Under the pieces are notes generated by a model. It had not been told where the DNA came from and did no database searches. It was given only the letters and a program-made list of their open reading frames with translations. A stretch of DNA of 64,000 nucleotides from Halobacteriales archaeon QH_7_66_36 (GTDB lineage Archaea > Halobacteriota > Halobacteria > Halobacteriales > Haloarculaceae). Location: assembly GCA_003021175.1 (NCBI GenBank), contig PXQV01000015.1, forward strand, positions 273,510-337,509, in the 5' to 3' direction. Position numbers and translations under genes: made by a program. Below are positions 24,783 to 33,577 of this stretch, piece by piece; positions within the stretch are counted from its first letter, which is position 1; each line of letters starts with the position of its first letter.

Positions 24783-24929
24783 ATGCGAGATCGTCTTTCA
24801 GAGGTTCAAGAGAAGTGCGAAGACAAATTTGGCCAGTGTGAGTGCTATGCTGAACTAAGGGTTGGCCAAACTAATTTCGTGCCTACAGAATCGACCGATG
24901 TGTACTGCCAAGCTAAACTGACGGAGTGA
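24783..24929 (+). CDS. Small Cys-containing protein, function unknown
   Basis: A 48-residue frame from ATG with a GAGG-like ribosome site shortly upstream (AAGGAGGTGAC). That site is unusual in this window, where most genes look leaderless. The cysteines sit in EKCEDKFGQCECYAE and VYCQAKL. No family was recognised. The clear Shine-Dalgarno is the main support. Confidence 0.45.
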   Translation: MRDRLSEVQEKCEDKFGQCECYAELRVGQTNFVPTESTDVYCQAKLTE

Positions 24930-24949
24930 ATCAGATACAGCGTGTCCGC

Positions 24950-25153
24950 TTAGATTGTAGGATCGAATAGTTCGCCACAGCTTCGGCAGCGCCAGAGTTC
25001 AAGCAATACTTCGTAAAAATCAGAATTCTCACTGCACTCAGGGCAGTGTATCTCACTTCGGGGAGGGTACTCTACTTCCAACCGGTGTTTGTCGCAGAAA
25101 TCCTCTTCCTCTAACGGTGTTTGGTCGCAGCCCAGGAGCAGGCATTCGGTCAT
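24950..25153 (-). CDS. Small double zinc-ribbon protein
   Basis: A 67-residue protein with three cysteine groups: ECLLLGCDQTPLEEEDFCDKH, IHCPECSEN and WRCRSCGELFD. The last two make a classical four-Cys zinc ribbon and the first a second CCCH-type site. It ends two bases before the membrane-protein gene stop region, in the same direction. A nucleic-acid-binding adaptor is plausible. Confidence 0.65.
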   Translation of the reverse strand: MTECLLLGCDQTPLEEEDFCDKHRLEVEYPPRSEIHCPECSENSDFYEVLLELWRCRSCGELFDPTI

Positions 25154-25155
25154 AT

Positions 25156-25536
25156 TTAGAGTTGTAAGCCTGTATACGGATATATCCCGATTAGGAAGAA
25201 TACGGTATACACTATGCTGGACTTCTTATCTCCGTAATTGAATTCATCAACGCTATAGTTGAATAGCAGCATTGTCGCAACACCGATCATTCCTACTCTC
25301 GTCAATGGGGGAAAGGAGTATACAATTGAATCCACTTGCGGCTCTATGTGCTGAAGGATGTAACCTAGAACCAGTGTGGCGAAAAAGAAGGGCAGAGCCT
25401 CTACCTTTCCTTTGAATTGATTGCCACTGGTTTTCACGTATTTCCTCCCATTTTCGAAAATTGCTCCACCAATAATCACAGCTAAGAAACCGAGAATGAA
25501 TGCACGGAAGATCCCTTCTGTAACTTGTGCTAACAT
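25156..25536 (-). CDS. Membrane protein with about four transmembrane helices
   Basis: The protein has 126 residues. Hydrophobic segments are at about 9-27 (AFILGFLAVIIGGAIF), 48-63 (FFFATLVLGYILQH), 78-95 (TRVGMIGVATMLLFNYS) and 107-122 (SIVYTVFFLIGIYPYTG), with a basic loop after the first. No family was recognised. It is located between two accessory genes on the same strand. Confidence 0.6.
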   Translation of the reverse strand: MLAQVTEGIFRAFILGFLAVIIGGAIFENGRKYVKTSGNQFKGKVEALPFFFATLVLGYILQHIEPQVDSIVYSFPPLTRVGMIGVATMLLFNYSVDEFNYGDKKSSIVYTVFFLIGIYPYTGLQL

Positions 25537-25596
25537 TTCAGTTGCTACATTTCCTACGAGTTTTAAACAAGTTCGGAGTACACAGCGATACAGGAA

Positions 25597-26580
25597 TTAT
25601 AGTATTTCCTCAGTGAGACGGAGAAGCGTTGATCGGACATTCTCTACATCTTGACGCTCTAATTGCCCGGATTTGTGGTGAGCAACCCAACGCCTCTCAG
25701 CACTGTTGAAGTTATTGAGCTTGCTAACTGTTTTTTGACTAGCAACCGTATCCTCGCTTATTTTATCAACTAAATCTGTGAAGTAGACAGGCCCTATTTG
25801 GCCTTGCTGTTGTTTCTCTAATAGATCCTCGTTCTGCTCGGTTACTTCATAGTAGAGAATCACCCATTCTATGCCTTGAATATAGCAGGAGAGTGCGGCA
25901 TTCAGTAGGCTCTGTTGAAGGCATTGGTCGCCCTCATTGATGTATTGGATAGCTGCTCGTCCGTACTGATGTTGATCCAGCTTCTCTACTGTGGATTCTG
26001 ATAGTCTGGAGTCTAATGATTCAGCTTCTGTATAAGGACCGTGAGTGGGTTCAAGTTCAAGACGGCCGAGAATCCGTGTTATTTCGCGTTTGTTCTGGTC
26101 AACTACGTTATCGATGTTGTAGCTGTAGTCAGAGTGGGGATTGAGTTGACGGTACTTCTGGAGAAGTGCGGGTGTAGACTCGACGAATATGTCGTATCCC
26201 TCTACCTCCTCTCCGTGAAACGTTTTGAACCGGAACACGATTCGGAAGGGATAATCGTCAACCAGTCTTCCCAAGCCATCTAAGAACTCTTCTCTGTTTG
26301 TCAGTCTTTCGCGTGGGTCTTTTTCTTCGCTAAATCCGAGTGATTCTTTCAGGTTCTCCCATCTACTGTTTTCACTGGCAGGAGGGACTTTGAGAAACTC
26401 CATTGTCCGGTCAATAGTCATGAATGGGAGTGGTGCATCACCGGTATGGAACCCTTCTTCCATCATTATCTGAGTCAGTCGGTTCTGGATTTTTCTTAGA
26501 TTCTCTTCGGTGGGTTCGATAGGAAAGAAGTACTGTGCCTTGACGATCAGCTCTTCAGAATTTGGTTCTCCACTCCCCAT
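25597..26580 (-). CDS. Protein with C-terminal HEPN-like domain
   Basis: The protein has 327 residues. The first 190 are alpha/beta and unrecognised (YFFPIEPTEENLRKIQNRLT). The last 130 are helical and look HEPN-like: LQQSLLNAALSCYIQGIEWV followed near the end by NSAERRWVAHHKSGQ. This fits an R-x4-6-H RNase motif and is followed by a final helix VENVRSTLLRLTEEIL. HEPN domains are frequent in defence and toxin proteins. It is the last gene before the block boundary. Confidence 0.62.
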   Translation of the reverse strand: MGSGEPNSEELIVKAQYFFPIEPTEENLRKIQNRLTQIMMEEGFHTGDAPLPFMTIDRTMEFLKVPPASENSRWENLKESLGFSEEKDPRERLTNREEFLDGLGRLVDDYPFRIVFRFKTFHGEEVEGYDIFVESTPALLQKYRQLNPHSDYSYNIDNVVDQNKREITRILGRLELEPTHGPYTEAESLDSRLSESTVEKLDQHQYGRAAIQYINEGDQCLQQSLLNAALSCYIQGIEWVILYYEVTEQNEDLLEKQQQGQIGPVYFTDLVDKISEDTVASQKTVSKLNNFNSAERRWVAHHKSGQLERQDVENVRSTLLRLTEEIL

Positions 26581-26848
26581 TTTCTTATTGATAGGTGTGT
26601 ACGCAATTACTAAATTTCTATTTCTTGAAGTGAGTCTTTGGAGTATAACTAGTGTTGTGGGTCAGGCCGAAAGACTGCTTGCCCGGTGTTTCAAGGGGTT
26701 GCAGGATAATACTAAGTTGACGAAGAGACCGGCCAAAACCGGATAATACAGGGAATTCCAGGACGGCGACGTGGTCTGAGAAACAAGCTAAAAACGTGTC
26801 GTCTGAAGACGGTCAAAATGGCGTTTTCAGGCCACGAAACGTATCAAC

Positions 26849-26893
26849 GTCTTGGTAAGGACGAGACCCCGGATTCAAATTCCGGTCTATGCT
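26849..26893 (+). other. T-arm-like hairpin at the right border of block 1, probable tRNA 3' remnant (attachment site)
   Basis: A five-base stem CCGGA/TCCGG closes a seven-base TTCAAAT loop (26869-26885), exactly the T-arm pattern of archaeal tRNAs. Before it, GTCTTGGTAAGGAC can form a hairpin like a long variable arm. No D-arm, anticodon arm or matching 5' acceptor strand is present. The gap 26581-26977 contains no gene, and base composition changes from AT-rich to GC-rich here. An integrated element that entered a tRNA gene leaves such a 3' copy. The intact tRNA would lie beyond the left edge. Confidence 0.45.
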
Positions 26894-26977
26894 CTCACTC
26901 CCCGTTCTTTCCGATTGCTAACCAGTTCCTCGCGGGATAGTCGCCACACGACGGGAGTCCCACACGCGGGCGACGAC

Positions 26978-27850
26978 TCACACCTTCGGCGGCGGCACGT
27001 CCGCGTCGGCCGCCTCGCGCCACGACCGGGTGGGTTCCCAATCGAGCAGGTCCGCCGACTTCGCCACCGAGTAGGCGGCGTCGTCACCCTCGACTGCACA
27101 GTCGTCGGGAAGCCGGCCGTAGTGTTCCCGCATCAGTTCGGTGAGCGGCCGGCCGAGGGCGTTGTCCGGGCCGACGCAGTTGAACGCCTCGTGGCCGTCG
27201 ATATCGGCGGTCAGCGCGGCGGCGACCATGTCGGCCACGTCGCGGGCGTCCACGTACGACCAGAAGTTGCCCGCGCCGGCCGCGAGGTCGGACTGATACT
27301 CGTCGTCCCGGCAGGGGTAATCGCCCGGTTCCTGAATCCAGGAGGGGCGCAACGACGCGACCGGCACGTCGTCCCGTCGGGCGACGGTCGCGGCGATCTC
27401 CTCGGCGACGACCTTCGAGAGACCGTACGGGTCCTCCGGTCGGAGGGGGTGCGTCTCCGGAATCGGGAGCCGGTCGGGGACGATTGGGTCGTCGCTGAAG
27501 AAGAAGCCGTACGCGCCGTCCGAGGAGGCCTGCACGATCCGGGCGTCGACGCGACCGGCCGCGGTCAGGACGTTGTGGGCCGCGAGCGTGTTGTTCTCGT
27601 AGAGGTCGACGCCGGGGTGGGTGCCCGCGACGGGAATCGCGGCCCAGTGGACGACAGCGTCGGGGTCGAGCGCCGTGAGCACGTCGTAGACGCCGCCGGC
27701 GTCCGTCAGGTCAAGCGCGCGATACGAGACGGCGGGGGGGCCCGCGTCTGGAAGCGCGCGGTCGAGACACGTCACGTCGTGGTCAGCGGCGAGTCGGTCG
27801 AGGACCCAGCGACCGGATTGACCCCGGCCGCCGGTGACGACGATGTCCAT
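26978..27850 (-). CDS. NAD(P)-dependent sugar epimerase/dehydratase (extended SDR)
   Basis: The protein has 290 residues from the ATG at 27850, with the Rossmann start MDIVVTGGRGQSGRWVLDRL. ALDLTDAGGVYDVL, VHWAAIPVAG and IVQASSDGAYGF (the Ser of the catalytic triad) follow, and then PEDPYGLSKVVAEE supplies YxxxK. These are the marks of NAD-dependent epimerase/dehydratases acting on nucleotide sugars or related substrates. The substrate cannot be told. It is the first gene of the GC-rich core to the right of block 1. Confidence 0.85.
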   Translation of the reverse strand: MDIVVTGGRGQSGRWVLDRLAADHDVTCLDRALPDAGPPAVSYRALDLTDAGGVYDVLTALDPDAVVHWAAIPVAGTHPGVDLYENNTLAAHNVLTAAGRVDARIVQASSDGAYGFFFSDDPIVPDRLPIPETHPLRPEDPYGLSKVVAEEIAATVARRDDVPVASLRPSWIQEPGDYPCRDDEYQSDLAAGAGNFWSYVDARDVADMVAAALTADIDGHEAFNCVGPDNALGRPLTELMREHYGRLPDDCAVEGDDAAYSVAKSADLLDWEPTRSWREAADADVPPPKV

Positions 27851-28057
27851 ATCCGGTCTCCGACTGCGACCCACCTAACGGTAGCGTCGAGGGTCGTCAT
27901 TGCCGGCGCGGACCGGGGTGGCCTTGGCGTGTTACGCTGTGACATTGGGATACGTATTAGGTGTACCACGAATCGAAATCCGCCGATACTGATTAAGAAC
28001 TATTATCATTATTGTTCATAACTTTCTTGTACCGTCTCGGAGCAGGTGGGGGTGCCA

Positions 28058-29158
28058 ATGGAAGACAGCGAGCACGACCCGGTCGCGAGCAGCGTCCGCG
28101 ACACGGACTCGATGATTCGAAACGTCGACAACCCCGCGGCCCGCGAACTCCGCGAGCGGTTCGACCAGCAGGAGTACGTCTTCGCGCCGGGCATCTATCA
28201 CGCGCTCGACGCACGACTGGCCGAGATGGCCGGCTTGGACGCCGCCTACATGTCCGGCTACTCCACCGTTCTGGGTCAGTTCGGCTTTCCGGACCTGGAG
28301 ATGGTGACGATGACCGAGATGGTCGAGAACGCCAAGCGCATCGTCGAGGCGACCAATCTCCCCGTCGTCGCCGACTGCGACACGGGCTACGGCGGCGTTC
28401 ACAACGTCCGCCGCGCCGTCCGCGAGTACGAGAAGGCCGGCGTCGCCGCCGTCCACATCGAGGACCAGACCTCGCCCAAGCGGTGTGGTCACGTGGCCGG
28501 GAAGAAGGTCGTTCCTCGCGAGGAGGCGCGTGCGCGGTTCGAGGCCGCCGTCGACGCCAAGCAGAGCGAGGACACGGTCATCATCGCGCGGACGGACGCG
28601 TACGGCTCCGCCAACGGCGACTGGGAGGAGCATCTCGAACGCGGCCGGATGTACGCCGACGCCGGCGTCGACCTCGTCTGGCCCGAGATGCCCGACCCCT
28701 CGCGCGAGGACGCCGTCGACTACGCCGAGACCATCCACGAGACCCACCCCGAACTCGATCTCGCGTTCAACTACTCGTCGAGCTTCGCGTGGTCCGAGGA
28801 GGACGACCCGCTCACGTTCGCGGAGCTCGGGGAGCTGGGCTACGTCTACCAGTTCATCACCCTCTACGCGCTCCACTCCGGGGCGCACGCGGTGTACGAG
28901 GACATGAAGAACATCGCCGAGAACGACGAGCAGGCACAGTTCGATCTGGAGGACCGCTATCTGGGCCACGAGACGGAGAGCCACCACGAGCTCTCCTTCG
29001 TCCCGCGATTTCAGGACATCGAGGCGGCGTTCGACCCCGAGGCGAAGGCCCGGATGGAGGAATCGGCCGGCTTCACCGAGGACGGCGAGGCCGTGCTCTC
29101 GACGGACGAAGAGGAGGCAGACGAGGAAGCCGCCGTCGCGCCCGAAGGCGACGACTGA
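28058..29158 (+). CDS. aceA: Isocitrate lyase
   Basis: Splits isocitrate to glyoxylate and succinate in the glyoxylate bypass. Visible motifs are [30 protein letters not shown] (metal and substrate site), [18 protein letters not shown] (the KRCGH catalytic loop with the active Cys) and [10 protein letters not shown]. The 366 residues from the ATG at 28058 match the isocitrate lyase/PEP mutase family, and an in-frame GTG lies 12 bases upstream. The C-terminus is very acidic ([16 protein letters not shown]). The aceB gene follows 102 bases downstream, so the two bypass enzymes are neighbours. Confidence 0.93.
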   Translation: MEDSEHDPVASSVRDTDSMIRNVDNPAARELRERFDQQEYVFAPGIYHALDARLAEMAGLDAAYMSGYSTVLGQFGFPDLEMVTMTEMVENAKRIVEATNLPVVADCDTGYGGVHNVRRAVREYEKAGVAAVHIEDQTSPKRCGHVAGKKVVPREEARARFEAAVDAKQSEDTVIIARTDAYGSANGDWEEHLERGRMYADAGVDLVWPEMPDPSREDAVDYAETIHETHPELDLAFNYSSSFAWSEEDDPLTFAELGELGYVYQFITLYALHSGAHAVYEDMKNIAENDEQAQFDLEDRYLGHETESHHELSFVPRFQDIEAAFDPEAKARMEESAGFTEDGEAVLSTDEEEADEEAAVAPEGDD

Positions 29159-29260
29159 CGCCCTCTTCACACCAGCGACTGCTCACCGACCGAGCGGCCG
29201 AGGAATAACCGCTTCCACCGGTTCTTAATACGGACGCCGTATCTTATCTTACAGACGCCT

Positions 29261-30562
29261 ATGACCGAACGACGACACCAGCGAACGTTCGTGCGGACGT
29301 TCTTCACCTCCCCGACGGCCGTCGAAGGCGAGGACGATTCCGCGAAGATGATCCGGCGCGCCGCAGAGCTTCGCGGCATGCAGGCGCCGGACGTGTGGGT
29401 TCCGGACAACGAGGACGCCACCGCCCCGTCGATGCGCGACGAGGGCGCACAGAACATCATCGACGTCGTCTCCGAGCACGGAGCCGACTTCCCCGGCGAG
29501 ATTCACCCCCGCGTCGTGTGGCACCGCGACGACCCCTCCACGCGGTATCAGGGGTTCCAGCGCATGCTGAAGATCACCGACCCCGAACACGGTGCCGTCG
29601 ACAACCTCGACGGCTTCGTGATCCCCGAGGTCGGCGGCATCGACGACTGGAAGAAGGCCGACGAGTTCTTCACCATCATCGAAAACGAACACGGCCTCGA
29701 AGCGGGGTCGCTCGCGATGTCCGTCATCATCGAGAGCGGTGAGGCGGAGCTCGCGATGCGGAAGCTCCGCGACGAGATGGGCAAGCCGGACAACAACCTC
29801 GAACGCATGTTCCTGCTCGTCGACGGCGAGGTCGACTACACGAAGGACATGCGCGCTATCACGCCCACCGGCGGCCTGCCGTCGTGGCCGGAACTCCGTC
29901 ACAACACCGCCCGTGGCGCGAGCGCGGCCGGCTGTATCGCCGTCGACGGCCCGTACGACGACATCCGCGACGTGGAGGGGTACCACGAGCGGATGACGGC
30001 CAATCAGGCGAAGGGGATGACCGGCATCTGGTCGCTCACGCCCGGACAGGTCGTCGAGGCGAACAAGTCGCCGCTCCCGCCCGAGGAGGGCAGCTGGCTG
30101 CTCGACGCCGACGGCCGCGAGGTCGAACTCGAAACCGAAGAGGGCGTCGAGGTGTACGACGGTGACCGCGTCTCCTTGGAGGAGACGGGCGACGGCTACG
30201 TGCTGACCGTCGGCAGCGACGAACAGCATCTCGACGAGGCGGAACTCGAAGACGAACTGCTCGACCTGACCTCCTACGTCCCGAGTATGGACGACATCGT
30301 CGACTCGATGGAGGAGTTCGAGACGGCGAAGGAGGCCGGCCGCGGTGCCATCGCCATCACGCGCGCCGCGACGATCAGCATCGACGGCGTCGAGGTCGAC
30401 GTCTCCAACGACCGGATGTGGGACGAGGCCACCTATCAGGCCGTCCAGACGCCCATCACGCTGTTCCAGGACGTGTACGAGAACCGGCCGGACCAACACG
30501 AGGATCTGGCCGACCTATACAGCGAAGACGTGGTCGAGCGGGCGACGAACGTCGGCAACTAA
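29261..30562 (+). CDS. aceB: Malate synthase, short haloarchaeal type
   Basis: Condenses glyoxylate with acetyl-CoA to malate. The 433-residue length and CitE-like barrel are characteristic of the haloarchaeal enzyme, much shorter than bacterial malate synthases. Motifs include AELRGMQAPDVWVPDNEDA, GEIHPRVVWHRDDPS, GFVIPEVGGIDDW (metal acid) and SVIIESGEAELAMRKL. A TATA-like TTCTTAATA lies about 38 bases before the ATG, so aceB may have its own promoter as well as readthrough from aceA. Confidence 0.92.
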   Translation: MTERRHQRTFVRTFFTSPTAVEGEDDSAKMIRRAAELRGMQAPDVWVPDNEDATAPSMRDEGAQNIIDVVSEHGADFPGEIHPRVVWHRDDPSTRYQGFQRMLKITDPEHGAVDNLDGFVIPEVGGIDDWKKADEFFTIIENEHGLEAGSLAMSVIIESGEAELAMRKLRDEMGKPDNNLERMFLLVDGEVDYTKDMRAITPTGGLPSWPELRHNTARGASAAGCIAVDGPYDDIRDVEGYHERMTANQAKGMTGIWSLTPGQVVEANKSPLPPEEGSWLLDADGREVELETEEGVEVYDGDRVSLEETGDGYVLTVGSDEQHLDEAELEDELLDLTSYVPSMDDIVDSMEEFETAKEAGRGAIAITRAATISIDGVEVDVSNDRMWDEATYQAVQTPITLFQDVYENRPDQHEDLADLYSEDVVERATNVGN

Positions 30563-30599
30563 CCCGGCTTTCCTCTCTTTTCTCGCCGACCAGCAACAG

Positions 30600-30902
30600 C
30601 TACGCGCCCTGCTCGGGGTCGGCAGTCAACCCGTCGAAGCCGGCCAGCCGGTACGCACGCGAGTCAGTGCAGTCCTCGTTCGCCGCGGCGAGTTCGCCGA
30701 CCGCGAGGTCGAACCGGTGTTCGAACGAGTCGTACGCGTCCGCGTCGGCCAACACGTCGAGGAACGCGTCGGCCGTCAGGTCCTCGTCGTGGTCGTCGCG
30801 GAACGCGGCGACCCGCTCCGCTGCCGTCGTCGTCGTCTCCTCGTCGGCACCGTGGTCGACAAACGCCGTCGTCAGCGTCGTCTCGAAGCCGTCGTCGCTC
30901 AT
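30600..30902 (-). CDS. Small conserved acidic protein, function unknown
   Basis: A 100-residue protein starting MSDDGFETTLTTAFVDHGAD. It is mostly helical and very acidic (AFRDDHDEDLTADAFLDVL, YDSFEHRFDLAVGELAAANE) and lies divergent from pdaD. No catalytic motif is seen. It is probably a haloarchaeal-specific family, judging only from composition and codon use. Confidence 0.65.
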   Translation of the reverse strand: MSDDGFETTLTTAFVDHGADEETTTTAAERVAAFRDDHDEDLTADAFLDVLADADAYDSFEHRFDLAVGELAAANEDCTDSRAYRLAGFDGLTADPEQGA

Positions 30903-30986
30903 ACGCGGTACTGCGGGCGACGGGCATCTGTGCGTTGCGGTCCGCGAAACCGTAACCCGCTTTCCTGTGAGACACGGAACGGCGGC

Positions 30987-31466
30987 ATGGAACCGATCCG
31001 AGTCGTCTGGGGGACGGGCGCGGCCCCGACGGCGATGGCCTCGTACGACGCCGCGCTCGCCGACGCGGGCCTCGAGAACTACAACCTCGTCGAGGTGTCG
31101 TCGGTCGTCCCCGCAGGCGCGACGGTGGAAGTCGTCGGCACGGCACCGAATCTCGGCCCGGCGGGCGAACGGCTCACCGTCGTCCAAGGCCGAGCGACCG
31201 TGCCGCCGGGCGAGGAGCACCCCGCCTGCGCGGGGCTGGCGTGGGCCGTCGCCGACGACGGCCCGGGGCTGTTCTACGAGTCGTCCGGCACCGACCCGGA
31301 GGGAGTACGTGCGGCGGTGACGGAGGGTCTCGCGGCCGGCGAGGGACTCCGCGACTGGGAGATTCAGCGGCGCGACGACCGGTTCGCCACTACCGACCCG
31401 GACGCGACGGCGCACACGACCGCGGTGGTGCTCGCAGCCTACGGGACGAGCGAGCCGATCCTGTGA
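30987..31466 (+). CDS. pdaD: Pyruvoyl-dependent arginine decarboxylase
   Basis: Makes agmatine from arginine. The self-cleavage site that generates the pyruvoyl group is visible in YNLVEVSSVVPAGATV: cleavage falls between the two Ser residues. The N-terminal VVWGTGAAPTAMASYDAALADAG and the C-terminal AVVLAAYG complete the family pattern. The 159 residues are normal. In archaea agmatine is also needed for tRNA-Ile2 agmatidine and polyamine-like compounds. The gene lies near infB in the core, separated from it here by the block 2 element. Confidence 0.88.
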   Translation: MEPIRVVWGTGAAPTAMASYDAALADAGLENYNLVEVSSVVPAGATVEVVGTAPNLGPAGERLTVVQGRATVPPGEEHPACAGLAWAVADDGPGLFYESSGTDPEGVRAAVTEGLAAGEGLRDWEIQRRDDRFATTDPDATAHTTAVVLAAYGTSEPIL

Positions 31467-31525
31467 GTCGCTACCATAGAAGCCGACGCCTTTTTGTCGA
31501 ATGCTCAGTTAACACCCCCGTCTGA

Positions 31526-31849
31526 ATGCAACGGGATTCGCACGGGACGAGCGCGGAACTGACGACCGACCAGCGCCGCCGGCTCCGGGCCAACGGGACG
31601 GCAGTGGCGGCGCGCACGCGGGAACTGCTCTCTGACGGCTTCGTCGTCGGGACGGAACTGGTCGAGGGGCACGACGGCGTCCGGGCGACGGTCGCCGTGC
31701 GACCGCCGGCGGGCACGGTCGTCTCCGCCGGCTTCGCGCTGTCGGAAGTCGACGAGGGGGACGCCGACGACATCGCTCGCCAGATCGCCGCGGGGGCGGC
31801 GCTGGAGGCGATGAGTGCGCCGACGCGACACCAGCCTGCGGGCGGCTAA
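31526..31849 (+). CDS. Small conserved haloarchaeal protein (DUF5811-like)
   Basis: A 107-residue protein with a helical start (LTTDQRRRLRANGTAVAARTRELL) followed by a beta-rich part (GFVVGTELVEGHDGVRATVAVRPPAG) and an acidic helix. I associate this with a haloarchaeal family of unknown function (DUF5811) often found near infB. It overlaps the end of the small membrane gene on the other strand by four bases. Confidence 0.65.
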   Translation: MQRDSHGTSAELTTDQRRRLRANGTAVAARTRELLSDGFVVGTELVEGHDGVRATVAVRPPAGTVVSAGFALSEVDEGDADDIARQIAAGAALEAMSAPTRHQPAGG

Positions 31850-32022
31850 CCCGACGGCGGCCGCACGAACAGGGCGTACGTCAGCGGCGCGACCGCCAGC
31901 ACGCTTCCGACGCCGAGCGCGAGCACCGCACCGAAGCTCGTCAACCACCCCCACGCCAGCCCGGCGAGTAGCGGTGCCGGCAGCGCGGCGAGCACGGCGT
32001 CGTGGCGGTCGGCCTGCGTCAC
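31846..32022 (-). CDS. Small two-helix membrane protein
   Basis: A 58-residue frame with a GTG start. Two hydrophobic helices, about residues 8-28 (AVLAALPAPLLAGLAWGWL) and 32-52 (AVLALGVGSVLAVAPLTYAL), are joined by a short turn and followed by a basic-proline tail. It is the last gene of the core before the block 2 attachment site, and its stop overlaps the convergent gene. Confidence 0.55.
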   Translation of the reverse strand: MTQADRHDAVLAALPAPLLAGLAWGWLTSFGAVLALGVGSVLAVAPLTYALFVRPPSG

Positions 32023-32138
32023 GTCTCCACCGACTCGCGGCCGCTAATTAAATTTTATTACGCGAGCAGACAGCGGTTTCACACCTAACGCGAGTCGAGT
32101 GCGCTCGCAGAGCGCGCGACAGGAGATCCGACTCGCCT

Positions 32139-32151
32139 ACTTTCCCCAAAA
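32139..32151. repeat. Left attachment-site copy (13-bp direct repeat with the infB 3' end)
   Basis: ACTTTCCCCAAAA here is identical to 44201-44213, where it overlaps the last codons (FWGK) of infB and the final base of its stop. Copies at both ends of an AT-rich block, with an integrase gene 450 bases inside, are the expected product of site-specific integration. Confidence 0.7.
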
Positions 32152-32204
32152 GTGAGGCGAGTTTGAACCACAGCTTATTTACAGGAACCCGCTGAATTGC
32201 CTGT

Positions 32205-32600
32205 ATGGGAGAACGCCCAATTCTCAACTTGAGAGTAGAGGAGGAGACAAAAGAGGGGTGGAACGACTTCATAGAGAATGAACATCCTGATATAAACACA
32301 TACACGGCACTCATCAAACGCTCGGTAGACCAGTATATCAGACAATGGCGTTCTGACGATGACAAGGACGCACTCGATGAAGAACTCATCCTTGACCGAT
32401 TCAGCGAGTTAGAACAGCGGCTTCAGGACACGCACAACGCTGTAAGAGTCATTCAAGACAATCAAGACGAGTATCGAATTACAGAGGACGACATACAGTA
32501 CGCCGCTCTCCTTGCGAATGAAGAATTTTGGGACGCCGAAGGAGTTGACCTGTCTCAAATTGGTATGGACAACGAAGAAGAGTGGAGGCGAGGTGACTAA
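32205..32600 (+). CDS. DNA-binding-like protein next to the integrase
   Basis: A 131-residue protein with the start RPILNLRVEEETKEGWNDFI, a ribbon-helix-helix-like beta strand and helix, then acidic helices (EELILDRFSELEQRLQDTHN). It ends two bases before the integrase start, so it may act as excisionase or recombination regulator. A TATA-like CTTATTTA (32174-32181) lies 28 bases before the ATG, fitting a leaderless transcript. Confidence 0.65.
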   Translation: MGERPILNLRVEEETKEGWNDFIENEHPDINTYTALIKRSVDQYIRQWRSDDDKDALDEELILDRFSELEQRLQDTHNAVRVIQDNQDEYRITEDDIQYAALLANEEFWDAEGVDLSQIGMDNEEEWRRGD

Positions 32601-32602
32601 GG

Positions 32603-33577
32603 ATGCCTGAACGAGAGTGGGAAATAGAAGATTCCGACATTAACCAGTATCTCGACCGATGGGAAATGAAAAAACCGTCTAAGAAGGTTACAATCAATAG
32701 ACACCGAGAAGCACTCAGAAAATTCTGTATATATACTAAAGACTACCTCGGAAAAGACTCTTACAAAGACCTCACAGACGAAGATTTGGAAGATTACATT
32801 TTCTGGCTCATCAACGAACGAGGACTCTCTGACCTCAACGCTCAAGGTATCTTCTCAGCCTGTCGAGTATTCCTGCAGGAGCAAGAGCTTGAGGTAGCCG
32901 ACGATGTAGACCTGTCTGAGTTCGAAGGAGAAACCCTTGCACAACAATTCCTGCCCGATGGCATTCACTGGCTTTCCGTGGACGAACACAAACAGATGCT
33001 CAACGCTTGCAACACACTCAGAGAAGAACTCATCTGTCAGGGATTGTGGACTACGGGAGCCAGAAGGAAAGAATTCGTTAACATTCGCTATGAAGACCAC
33101 ATCCACAGAGACGAACGAGAAATATTTCTAAAGACGCTAAAGGATGGAGAAGACCGATGGGTATACTACTCGTCCCGATTCTCTCGCCTCCTCCGAGAGT
33201 GGCTTGACAAGGGAGGCAGAGACTCGTATGACTACGCCGATGAGTCTCCGTATCTCATACCCACAGACCAGAGCGAGCAATGCCAAGATAAATATCCGAA
33301 TGATGTTGTGCGAAGGGTAGCAGACCGAGCAGGACTCACAACTGTGTATGCCCAAGATAGCAGAGGAAGAGACCTCAAATTCCCGACCGCACATACATAC
33401 AGACACTCGTTTATCGTTCACAGAATCAAGGGAGACGAAAATAGAGACGGAATGAACCTCGAATTCCTCAGGCGGCTCACGGGTCACAGCACAGTGAAGA
33501 CTCTAGCTGACACCTATATCACGGTACGGAGAAAGGAAATCAAGAAAGCCGACAAACGCCACCGCCCCGTTATCTAA
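32603..33577 (+). CDS. Tyrosine recombinase / integrase of the infB element
   Basis: The protein has 324 residues. An N-terminal SAM-like DNA-binding domain (about 15-110, with NRHREALRKFCIYTKDYLGK) is followed by the catalytic domain: Arg in WTTGARRKEFVNIRYEDH, HxxR in TAHTYRHSFIVHRIKG, a second His region in RRLTGHSTVKTLADTYI and the nucleophile Tyr in that last motif. It sits 450 bases inside the left attachment copy, as expected for the enzyme that inserts this element at infB. Confidence 0.88.
   Translation: MPEREWEIEDSDINQYLDRWEMKKPSKKVTINRHREALRKFCIYTKDYLGKDSYKDLTDEDLEDYIFWLINERGLSDLNAQGIFSACRVFLQEQELEVADDVDLSEFEGETLAQQFLPDGIHWLSVDEHKQMLNACNTLREELICQGLWTTGARRKEFVNIRYEDHIHRDEREIFLKTLKDGEDRWVYYSSRFSRLLREWLDKGGRDSYDYADESPYLIPTDQSEQCQDKYPNDVVRRVADRAGLTTVYAQDSRGRDLKFPTAHTYRHSFIVHRIKGDENRDGMNLEFLRRLTGHSTVKTLADTYITVRRKEIKKADKRHRPVI

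Noticed and set aside
26849..26893. Complete tRNA gene at the block 1 border
   Set aside because: Only the T-arm and a possible variable arm are present. D-arm, anticodon arm and 5' acceptor strand do not fold.
26852..28021. Plus-strand frame of 389 codons opposite the epimerase
   Set aside because: The Rossmann motifs are on the minus strand. The plus frame is a composition artefact.
28016..29170. Minus-strand frame of 384 codons opposite aceA
   Set aside because: It covers a clear isocitrate lyase and has no family motif, so it is an antisense shadow.
29249..30499. Minus-strand frame of 416 codons opposite aceB
   Set aside because: Antisense to malate synthase, Val/Asp/Arg-rich without motifs.
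30345..30986. Long N-terminal extension of pdaD in the same frame
   Set aside because: The extension runs through aceB and a minus-strand gene. The ATG at 30987 gives the normal decarboxylase length.
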